The translations under genes were made by a program, and so were the position numbers. From Burkholderiaceae bacterium (GTDB lineage: Bacteria > Pseudomonadota > Gammaproteobacteria > Burkholderiales > Burkholderiaceae_C), in contig JALRFN010000359.1 of assembly GCA_023268425.1 (NCBI GenBank), forward strand, positions 1 to 12,417: a stretch of 12,417 nucleotides of DNA. The letters are read 5' to 3'. The notes beneath the pieces are model-generated. The model made no database searches and was not told the origin of the DNA. It saw only the letters and a program-made list of their open reading frames with translations. Positions 1-6,094 of this stretch are shown piece by piece; the first letter of the stretch is position 1, and the number at the start of each line of letters is the position of its first letter.

Positions 1-733
1 GGTTGTTGTAATAGTTGCCAATGCGTGGGTCGAGACACACGCCGTCGATGATTTGCCGGGTGTCCAAACCGTGGGTGGCGGCGTAGGTGTCCAACTCATT
101 GAAATAGGCCACGCGCATGGCCAAAAAGGTGTTGGCAAACAACTTGACCGCCTCGGCCTCGGTGGCGTCGGTGTAGAGCACAGGCACGTCTTTTTTGATC
201 GCGCCTTCCAACAACAACTGCGCAAAAGTTTCGGCTCGCGCGCTGCGCTCGCCCACCACGATGCGCGAGGGGTACAGGTTGTCGTACAAGGCCTTGCCTT
301 CACGCAAAAACTCGGGCGAAAAGATGATGTTGTCGCTGCCCGTTTCTTCACGCATGCGCGCGACAAAGCCCACCGGAATGGTGGATTTGATGACCACGGT
401 GGCGTTCGGGTTCAAGGCCTGCACCTCGCGAACCACGGTCTCGACCGTGCTGGTGTTGAAGTAGTTGCTCACCGGGTCGTAATCGGTGGGCGTGGCGACA
501 ATGACAAAGTCCGCGCCGCCGTAGGCCTCGGCAGCATCCAGCGTGGCGCGAAAGTTCAGCGGCTTGTGGCGCAAGAAGTCTTCAATTTCCAAGTCTGCAA
601 TTGGCGACTCACGGCGATTCAACATCGCCACCTTGTCGGCCACCACATCCAAGGCCACCACCTCATGGTGCTGCGCCAACAACATGGCGTTGGACAGCCC
701 GACATAACCCGTTCCTGCGATCGCAATCTTCAT
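1..733 (-). CDS. ugd: UDP-glucose 6-dehydrogenase, N-terminal 244 residues (cut by window edge)
   Basis: Oxidises UDP-glucose to UDP-glucuronate with two NAD+ in the cytoplasm, supplying precursor for capsule, exopolysaccharide or lipid A sugars. The ATG is at 733-731 and the frame stays open to the left edge, so the C-terminus is missing. The N-terminus carries the Rossmann motif GTGYVG (residues 7-12), an acidic residue ending strand 2 (ALDV, 27-30), the STIPVG motif (117-122), SPEFLREG (139-146) and GVCLDPRIGNYYNN (231-244). The last block closely matches the short, E. coli-type Ugd of about 388 residues. The catalytic cysteine motif (GGxCxPKD) would lie just beyond the edge and cannot be checked. 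A GDP-mannose dehydrogenase or UDP-ManNAc dehydrogenase is less likely because of the specific GVCLDPRIG match. It lies 69 bp behind the GT39 gene on the same strand, so it is probably the last visible member of the sugar-transfer operon. No strong Shine-Dalgarno is visible. Confidence 0.93.
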   Translation of the reverse strand, partial: MKIAIAGTGYVGLSNAMLLAQHHEVVALDVVADKVAMLNRRESPIADLEIEDFLRHKPLNFRATLDAAEAYGGADFVIVATPTDYDPVSNYFNTSTVETVVREVQALNPNATVVIKSTIPVGFVARMREETGSDNIIFSPEFLREGKALYDNLYPSRIVVGERSARAETFAQLLLEGAIKKDVPVLYTDATEAEAVKLFANTFLAMRVAYFNELDTYAATHGLDTRQIIDGVCLDPRIGNYYNN

Positions 734-802
734 GCTTCAACCGTTGTTCATTCAGCGTGGCGGCGCCACCGTGACCACATTCTGCTTGAGTTCGATGACA
801 AC

Positions 803-2293
803 TCAGGGGCTGCGCTGCAGACGCCACAACTGCAAGCGCACGCGGCCACTGTGCGCGCTGGCCAGGTGTTGGGCTTGCGGGTACAAAGCGGCCAGACGCG
901 GCGGCACCTCACCACCCACAAACAAAACCACCGGGTGTTGCTGCGCGTCCAAGTGCCGCCACCAATCAAAGTGGTTTTCCACCAAGCCTGCCTCGTTCCA
1001 GGCCCAAGGTTTTTCGCGGTCGCGCCACTCGTAGGCCACCTCGGTCAAGATCGTGCGCCCCGACGCGACCACCGGCAAGTTCGGCGTCTGCGCATCGCGC
1101 GCCGGCTTGAGTTGGGCCAGCGCCTCGTGCCAACCTTTCATGCGTGCCCAGACGTCCCATTGGTTGGTTTCCGACAAGGGGCCAGCGCGGAACCAGCGAC
1201 GCAAATCGCCCCCCATCGCCAACACCAGCGACAAGGCCACCCCGAGGGCAATGCTGCTGACCAGCGCCCGACGCGAAACGCCCACCCGCGTGGCCCACCA
1301 GCCCAAGCCCCAGCACACACTGACCAAAGCCGGCGCTGCCCAATTCACTTGCGCCTCGGCGCGCAAGGCCTGCAACAAGCCCACCCCCAACAAAGGCACA
1401 GCGAAAGCCACAATCCAACGGCTCACCGCTTGGTCAAGCGCCCCCCTGATGGCTGCCGTCCGACGCCGCCAAGCCAACACCCAAACGGCCCAAACCGCCG
1501 GGCCGAGCAAAAACAGTTGCCCCAAGCCAAATTCGGCCGCCGACTCCAGGCGCGCCACCCCACTGCCGACCGCTTCGTCTTCGCCCGCACGCACCGTGAT
1601 GTCCAGCGTGTGTTGCAGCGTCGGCCATGCGTTCAAAGCGTTCCACCACACGTTGGGCAACAGCATCAACAAACCCACAGCGCTGGCCAAACACAAGCCA
1701 ACGAACCAGCGCGTGCGCTGCGCCGCACCTGCCCACAACAGCAACCAAGACGCGCCGATGATCAAGGCCGTGTACTTGGACAGCAAGGCCAAACCAAAGG
1801 CCACGCCGACCAAGAACCACAGCCGCCAATAGCGCAGACCCTGCGGCGGCGACTGCCACAGCGTCCAGGTGCCCCACATGGTCAACACCCAAAACAAAAC
1901 CAATGGCCCATCGGTGGTGACCACCAAACCCAAAATGCCCGACAAGGGCGTGGCCGCCAACAGCAAGCCGCCCACCCAACCGGCACGCGCTGCGCCCTGC
2001 GCCACGCCCCAACGCCAAATCAGGGCCGAGGCCATGATCCAACAGCCCATGCCCAAGGCGCGAACGCCCACCACACCATCGCCAAACAACGTGGTCGAGA
2101 GGTGAATCAAAGCGGCGATCATGGGCGGCTTGGAGTAATAACCCCAGGCCAGCTCGGTGGACCACCACCAATACTGCGCCTCATCAACATGCAGGCCCGC
2201 CCCGCTGGCCTGCATCACCAACACGCGCACGGCCCACCACGCGAGCCAAAACAACCACGCCCACCAGAGGCTTCGTTTCAGGTGCGCGCTCAT
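803..2293 (-). CDS. GT39/PMT_2-type membrane glycosyltransferase (first of two tandem GT-C enzymes)
   Basis: Integral membrane GT-C enzyme of 496 residues, expected to take a sugar from a polyprenyl-phosphate donor and transfer it on the periplasmic side. The GT-C signature is visible. After the first membrane segment (about 10-28) comes HVDEAQYWWW with the acidic pair D37-E38, then a YYSKPP segment (52-57) in the first outer loop, a TTDGPL motif (126-131) and SKYT (172-175). About ten hydrophobic segments follow, with a short soluble tail. Its DE motif context (DEAQYWWW) differs clearly from the neighbouring GT-C gene (DVDEGAFAEA), so the two are separate subfamilies, not a recent duplication. 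The ATG at 2293-2291 overlaps the upstream stop in an ATGA arrangement, which argues for translational coupling and fixes the start. Donor and acceptor cannot be told from sequence. The family call is firm, the substrate unknown. Confidence 0.88.
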   Translation of the reverse strand: MSAHLKRSLWWAWLFWLAWWAVRVLVMQASGAGLHVDEAQYWWWSTELAWGYYSKPPMIAALIHLSTTLFGDGVVGVRALGMGCWIMASALIWRWGVAQGAARAGWVGGLLLAATPLSGILGLVVTTDGPLVLFWVLTMWGTWTLWQSPPQGLRYWRLWFLVGVAFGLALLSKYTALIIGASWLLLWAGAAQRTRWFVGLCLASAVGLLMLLPNVWWNALNAWPTLQHTLDITVRAGEDEAVGSGVARLESAAEFGLGQLFLLGPAVWAVWVLAWRRRTAAIRGALDQAVSRWIVAFAVPLLGVGLLQALRAEAQVNWAAPALVSVCWGLGWWATRVGVSRRALVSSIALGVALSLVLAMGGDLRRWFRAGPLSETNQWDVWARMKGWHEALAQLKPARDAQTPNLPVVASGRTILTEVAYEWRDREKPWAWNEAGLVENHFDWWRHLDAQQHPVVLFVGGEVPPRLAALYPQAQHLASAHSGRVRLQLWRLQRSP

Positions 2294-3864
2294 GGCGACC
2301 CCGGTTTGACCAAGCTGAAATCGCGCTCACGCCACTGGGTGACCACACCAGCGGGCAAGTCGCCTTTAGACACTTTGGTGAGCGCCCACTCCCCGGCTTG
2401 GGGCTCGCGGCGCGGCACGATGGCTTGGGCATAAAACGCGACGCTGGGCTGGTGGGCACGCCACTGCGTGGCTGCTTGACCGCGTTCGCGCAGCAACAAA
2501 CCCGCAGCCTTCACCGGGCCTTGCAGGGCCTCGCCCCACCACGGCAACACCGCCAGCGTGAACACCGCCATGGCCACACCACCCGAGACGGCCAAGCGCA
2601 AACTCGGCGACCACGCGCGGCGCCAGGCCACCCACAGCCAAACCACCACCGCCACACCCGTGGCCACTTGTGCCCACAGCGGCTCGGCGGCATGCACCAG
2701 CAGGTCTTGATAGCCGGGGTGCGTGATCGCGCCCCCCCAATGTCGCACCGCCCAAGGCGACAAGCCCAAGGCCAACACCGTCAACACCACCGCGCCCACG
2801 CTCAAGCCGCGCCACACCGGCGAGGCCTGCACTGCGCTGCGCGCCATCAACCACAACATCGGTGCGGTGCCGTAAAGCAGGTAGTGCGGCAACTTGGTGC
2901 CCGAAAGCGAAAAGAAGGCCAAGACCCACAAGGCCCACACCCACAAAAACCGGGTGAACCCGTCAGCCCAAAAGACCTTGAGGCGTGCCAACACCGCCAA
3001 CATCCAAGGCGCCCAAGGCAAACACAACAAGGGCCACACCACCAGGTAATAGCCCAAACCGCCGCCATGGCCCTCCATGGCACCGCTGAAGCGCTCGACG
3101 TTGTGTTTCAAGATGAAACCGTCGATGAAGGCTTGGCCGTGGCGATGCAGTGCATACACATACCAAGGCGCGGCCACCGCCAAGGCCACCAACCAGCCAC
3201 GCGGGAACGCCAGCGCACGCCACGCCGTGCGACCACGATCACTGAACACCGACCACCACAGCAAGGCACCACCGGGCACCAGCACCGCCACCGGGCCCTT
3301 GGCCAACAAGCCCAAGCCACACCAAAAATAGGCCCACAGCAAAGCGCGGCAGTCGCCGCTTTCGGCAAATTGCCACAAGCGCAAGGCGGTGAGCACGATC
3401 AAGGCGTTCAACAACCCGTCCGCCGTGGCCGCGCGGCCAATGGCCAACACCCCCAAGGCGCTGCCGCCCATGAACATCGCCAGCGCTGCCGTCGACTCAC
3501 CCCAACGCGGGCGCAAAAACCGCCCCACCTGCCAGGCCGCGAACAAGGTGCACAGCGCCGAAGGCAAGCGCGCCGCGAATTCGTTGACGCCCAGTACCAC
3601 CATGGAGACGGCTTGCAGCCAGTACACCAAGATGGGTTTGTCAAAGCGGTCCACACCGTTCAACAAGGTGTGACCCCAGTCACCGCTGGCCAACATCTCT
3701 CGCGTGGCCTCGGCAAATGCGCCCTCGTCCACATCGAACAAGGGCGCAGCACCCAAGTGCAGCAGATACAGCGCGACCAAAGCCCACCACGCCCAACTCA
3801 GGCGCAGCGCCAAACCCTCGCGCGCAAGCGAAGCGCTCAGTCCATCAACGGTGCCAGGCTGCAT
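2290..3864 (-). CDS. ArnT-like (PMT_2 family) membrane glycosyltransferase
   Basis: 524-residue GT-C glycosyltransferase resembling ArnT, which moves aminoarabinose from undecaprenyl phosphate to lipid A, and related PMT_2 enzymes. Visible family features are a membrane segment at about 25-42, the catalytic-loop motif DVDEGAFAEATREML (44-58), the FDKPILVYWL block (74-83), an ATADGLL motif (146-152) and AKGPVAVLVP (188-197). Many membrane helices follow, then a C-terminal hydrophilic part after about residue 430 that includes QPSVAFYAQ. This layout of N-terminal membrane body plus a soluble periplasmic tail is typical of ArnT-like proteins. The ATG at 3864-3862 lies inside the end of the upstream GT2 gene (20-base overlap) and no good Shine-Dalgarno is seen, so translation is probably coupled. 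The stop overlaps the next GT-C start by 4 bases. No arnA, arnB or arnD is in the window, so transfer of aminoarabinose is not supported and the sugar remains open. Confidence 0.88.
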   Translation of the reverse strand: MQPGTVDGLSASLAREGLALRLSWAWWALVALYLLHLGAAPLFDVDEGAFAEATREMLASGDWGHTLLNGVDRFDKPILVYWLQAVSMVVLGVNEFAARLPSALCTLFAAWQVGRFLRPRWGESTAALAMFMGGSALGVLAIGRAATADGLLNALIVLTALRLWQFAESGDCRALLWAYFWCGLGLLAKGPVAVLVPGGALLWWSVFSDRGRTAWRALAFPRGWLVALAVAAPWYVYALHRHGQAFIDGFILKHNVERFSGAMEGHGGGLGYYLVVWPLLCLPWAPWMLAVLARLKVFWADGFTRFLWVWALWVLAFFSLSGTKLPHYLLYGTAPMLWLMARSAVQASPVWRGLSVGAVVLTVLALGLSPWAVRHWGGAITHPGYQDLLVHAAEPLWAQVATGVAVVVWLWVAWRRAWSPSLRLAVSGGVAMAVFTLAVLPWWGEALQGPVKAAGLLLRERGQAATQWRAHQPSVAFYAQAIVPRREPQAGEWALTKVSKGDLPAGVVTQWRERDFSLVKPGSP

Positions 3865-4891
3865 CGTCGGCCAGGGTCACTTGCGGCATGACGTGGTATT
3901 GCTGCGCTTTGCCTTCGTCGAAGTAGACGCGCATCATGATTTCAGCCAAGACCCCGGTGGTCAAAAACTGAAAACCGACCAACACGCCGAAAAAGCCCAC
4001 CAGCAACAAAGGGCGGCCGCCCACGTCTTCGCCAAACAACTTGAGCACGCCCAAATAGGCCAAGATCAAACCGCCCAAGCTCATGACGCCCAAGCCAATG
4101 CCACCGAAAAAGTGTCCCGGACGCGAGCCAAAGCGCAAAAAGAAGTGCATGGCCAGCAAATCGACGATGACGCGAAAGGTGCGCGAAATGCCGTACTTGG
4201 ATTGACCCAACAGCCGCGCGTGGTGACGCACGGGCTCTTCAGCCATGCGCGCAGGCGACGTCACCGTGGCCAGCCAAGCGGGGATGAAACGGTGCATTTC
4301 GCCAAACAACCGAATTTGCTTCAACACGTCGGCGCGAAAGGCCTTGAGGCTGCAGCCCAGGTCATGGAAGTCCAAGCCGGAGACCTTGCGGATCAAGCGG
4401 TTGGCGATGCGCGAGGGAATCTTGCGCAGCAACAAATCGTCCTGACGCTCGTGGCGCCAGCCCGCGACCATGTCCAGGTCTTCGTTGAGCAAACGCGCCA
4501 CCAACTTGGGGATGTCACGCGGATCGTTTTGCAAGTCACCGTCCATGGTCACGATCACGTCACCGCGTGCGGCGTCAATGCCCGCTTGCATGGCCGCGGT
4601 CTGCTTGAAGTTGCGGCGCAGCTCGACCACGCGGATGTGAGGACCCACTTGCGCGCCATGCGCTTTCAAAATTTTTGGGGTGCCATCGGTGCTGCCGTCG
4701 TCCACGACGATCAGCTCCCAAGGGTGGGGGTAGGCCGACAAGGCGCTTTGTACCGCGTCAATCAGCGGTTTGGCACTTTCGTGCTCGTTGTACATGGGCA
4801 CCACCACCGACAAGCGGTGCGCGGGCATGGATGGCCAAGTGGCTTCGGTGTTGCCCGACAAGGGGGCGTCAGAAAAATGGGTGACGGTCAT
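3845..4891 (-). CDS. ArnC/DPM1-like family 2 glycosyltransferase (polyprenyl-phosphate sugar synthase type)
   Basis: Predicted to transfer a sugar from a nucleotide donor to undecaprenyl phosphate at the inner face of the cytoplasmic membrane. Counting from the ATG at 4891-4889 (348 residues), the GT-A fold shows VVPMYNE (30-36), VVDDGSTDGT (62-71), the metal-binding DGDLQNDP (117-124, DxD type) and GCSLKAFR (179-186). Two hydrophobic hairpin segments (about 259-284 and 294-318) anchor the C-terminus, as in ArnC, GtrB and YfdH relatives. The frame stays open upstream to a TTG at 4939, but that codon has no ribosome site and the extra 16 residues are not family-like, so I chose the first ATG. 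The gene sits 71 bp behind the flippase-like gene and its 3' end overlaps the ArnT-like gene by 20 bases. Together with the GT-C genes it looks like the cytoplasmic loading step of one pathway. Specificity for Ara4FN, glucose, mannose or another sugar cannot be assigned. Confidence 0.9.
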   Translation of the reverse strand: MTVTHFSDAPLSGNTEATWPSMPAHRLSVVVPMYNEHESAKPLIDAVQSALSAYPHPWELIVVDDGSTDGTPKILKAHGAQVGPHIRVVELRRNFKQTAAMQAGIDAARGDVIVTMDGDLQNDPRDIPKLVARLLNEDLDMVAGWRHERQDDLLLRKIPSRIANRLIRKVSGLDFHDLGCSLKAFRADVLKQIRLFGEMHRFIPAWLATVTSPARMAEEPVRHHARLLGQSKYGISRTFRVIVDLLAMHFFLRFGSRPGHFFGGIGLGVMSLGGLILAYLGVLKLFGEDVGGRPLLLVGFFGVLVGFQFLTTGVLAEIMMRVYFDEGKAQQYHVMPQVTLADDAAWHR

Positions 4892-4936
4892 GGCGCTATT
4901 GTCCAGGGTTTTCAAAGACTTGGACGCCAAGGCGCA

Positions 4937-4964
4937 CAAATCAGCGCTTACACATCAGCGCTTC
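4937..4964 (-). repeat. Two imperfect tandem copies of a 14-bp unit in an operon spacer
   Basis: Read on the minus strand, the unit AAGCGCTGATGTGT is followed immediately by AAGCGCTGATTTGT, with one mismatch. The first copy overlaps the stop codon of the flippase-like gene and the second runs into the spacer before the GT2 gene. The AGCGCT core is itself self-complementary, and the preceding GCGCTT on the same strand could pair with AAGCGC. No function is known. A slippage product or a small structured spacer are both possible. Confidence 0.55.
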
Positions 4965-5895
4965 AAGCGCGGCGCCGGTAATCCCGTGCGCTCCAACCCA
5001 AGGCCCGCGCCAGCGTGGCCGAAGCCACGGTGGTCAGCAACATCAAGATGTGCACCGTCAAGGCCGCCGCCGCAACATCCGCCACGGGCAGCGCTGCAGC
5101 CGTGCGCATGCCTGCCCACACCCCGGCCTCATAGGGCCCCAAACCCGCCGGTGGTTGAAACGGCATCGCCGCGGCGACTTCGCCGCCCAAGGCGCCGCGC
5201 CATGCGGCATCAAAACCCGCGCCGCTGTCCGCGCCCAAACTGGCCCCCGCCAAGGCCCACAACGGCAAGGCGATGGCGGCCAGTTTGACCACCCAATTGC
5301 TCAAGGCGTAAAACCAACTCTCCAAGGTTGCGCTGTGGGGCACGCGCTCAGGTGCTGCACCCTTGGCGCGAGCCCGCGCCACCAACCAGCGCCAAGCCAT
5401 GGGCAGCAACCACATGGCCGCCAGCAAAGCGGCCAGCGCCAAGCCCACACGCAGCGGCCACGCCACAGGCGCGAACGCCAACACCCCCAGCACCCCCAAA
5501 ACCGCCATGTCTTGCAGGCGCAACTTGAGCAGGCTCATGGCCGACTCTTTGTAGGGGATGTCGCCTTGGTTTTTCAGCGCCCACAGGTAAACCCCCTCGC
5601 CACCGCGCATGGGGGCCAGCACGACCCAGGCACTGTGGCGCACAACCAGCGCCCAGGCGCTGGTCCAGTTCAAGTTGAGTTGCTGGCGCCACTCGGCCCG
5701 CATGCGGCCGCCGCGCAAGCCGTGCGAACACACCATGCCCAAAACCGACAGCGGCCACACCCAGGCCGGCACGGCTGCAAAGGCCTGCGCCATGCGCGCC
5801 GTGTCCACGCCGTGCAGCAAGCCAACCAGCGCCGCCACACCCAACACCGCCACGCCCACACGCGCCGCCGGGGTCTTGGTCCAGGTCAGGTTCAT
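4963..5895 (-). CDS. Flippase-like integral membrane protein (LPG_synthase_TM / UPF0104 family)
   Basis: 310-residue polytopic membrane protein of the family that includes the transmembrane half of lysylphosphatidylglycerol synthase (MprF) and AglD-like proteins. Members are proposed to move lipids or lipid-linked sugars across the membrane. Hydrophobic segments lie at about 11-29, 42-57, 78-95, 128-145, 148-168, 197-220 and 272-295. Family-like motifs are the arginine-rich HGLRGGRMRAEWR (58-70), APMRGGEGVYLWALK (94-108) and QPPAGLGPYEAGVW (247-260), the last resembling the usual Pro/Gly-rich block before an invariant glutamate. The aminoacyl-transferase domain of MprF is absent. The ATG at 5895-5893 was chosen over a TTG at 5940, whose extra 15 residues are basic and not family-like. 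It is the first gene of a probable operon with GT2, two GT-C genes and ugd, which suggests a role in moving or handling the polyprenyl-linked sugar. That role is inference. Confidence 0.85.
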   Translation of the reverse strand: MNLTWTKTPAARVGVAVLGVAALVGLLHGVDTARMAQAFAAVPAWVWPLSVLGMVCSHGLRGGRMRAEWRQQLNLNWTSAWALVVRHSAWVVLAPMRGGEGVYLWALKNQGDIPYKESAMSLLKLRLQDMAVLGVLGVLAFAPVAWPLRVGLALAALLAAMWLLPMAWRWLVARARAKGAAPERVPHSATLESWFYALSNWVVKLAAIALPLWALAGASLGADSGAGFDAAWRGALGGEVAAAMPFQPPAGLGPYEAGVWAGMRTAAALPVADVAAAALTVHILMLLTTVASATLARALGWSARDYRRRA

Positions 5896-5995
5896 GCGCT
5901 TTGCTCGTGGGTTTGCATGCCGCGATTGTCGCCCAGTCAAGCGGGCACTGAGGCGCCCAAGCCACTCACGCTTGTCCCTGGGTTTTTGTCGCCGC

Positions 5996-6019
5996 CGAAA
6001 CGAACGCGCGTTCGTTTCG
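5996..6019. promoter_or_regulatory. Perfect 24-bp palindrome, candidate TetR-type operator
   Basis: The left half CGAAACGAACGC is followed directly by its exact reverse complement, with no spacer. It lies between the divergent flippase-like gene (start 5895) and the acyl-CoA ligase gene (start 6095). Size, full symmetry and the GAACG/CGTTC half-sites are what TetR-family dimers usually bind. In betaproteobacteria a TetR-type regulator (FadP) controls fatty acid degradation genes, which would fit the ligase. The exact match to its motif is from memory and unverified. No regulator gene is in the window. The site is 75 bases before the ligase ATG and 100 before the flippase ATG, so the ligase is the likelier target. 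Confidence 0.6.
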
Positions 6020-6037
6020 ATGTAAGCTCACCGTCAA

Positions 6038-6064
6038 CGCTTGCCGCAGAGCAAGCGGCTTTTT
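6038..6064 (+). terminator. Terminator-like hairpin plus T tract in the leader of the acyl-CoA ligase gene
   Basis: CGCTTGC (6038-6044) pairs perfectly with GCAAGCG (6051-6057) around a 6-base loop. GC and five T residues (6060-6064) follow. A second pairing is possible and excludes the first: GCCGC (6043-6047) with GCGGC (6055-6059), which ends exactly at the T tract. The element sits 30 bases before the ligase ATG and downstream of the palindrome. It has the form of an intrinsic terminator, but no plus-strand gene lies upstream for it to terminate. It may act as an attenuator, or as a barrier to antisense readthrough. Confidence 0.5.
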
Positions 6065-6081
6065 GTGAACCCGAGCCAGCC

Positions 6082-6089
6082 AAAGGAGA
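6082..6089 (+). promoter_or_regulatory. Strong Shine-Dalgarno site of the acyl-CoA ligase gene
   Basis: AAAGGAGA lies here with its GGAG core six bases before the ATG at 6095. It is the clearest ribosome site in the window. It decides the start of the ligase against the in-frame TTG at 6041, which would begin inside the upstream hairpin. Confidence 0.85.
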
Positions 6090-6094
6090 CCACC

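Noticed and set aside
757..769. Small hairpin GTGGC/GCCAC between the GT-C gene and ugd
   Set aside because: Only a 5-bp stem with a 3-base loop and no T tract; expected by chance in GC-rich DNA. It is not evidence that the operon ends before ugd.
53..2434. Very long plus-strand open frame (793 codons) opposite ugd and the first GT-C gene
   Set aside because: It is rich in His, Arg, Gln and Pro with no recognisable domain, and runs antisense across two genes with clear family motifs. Long antisense frames are common in GC-rich DNA with strong third-position bias.
2398..3891. 497-codon plus-strand frame opposite the ArnT-like gene
   Set aside because: Low-complexity, His/Gln/Arg-rich translation, no motif, fully antisense to a convincing membrane protein gene.
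3704..4981. 425-codon plus-strand frame opposite the GT2 gene
   Set aside because: Shadow of the GT2 gene. The minus strand carries the DxD and other GT2 motifs while this frame has none.
5912..5940. TTGACT and TGCAAA boxes at 17-bp spacing on the minus strand before the flippase-like gene
   Set aside because: The -35 match is good, but the -10 is only three of six and would leave a leader of about ten bases before the ATG. Too weak to annotate as a promoter.
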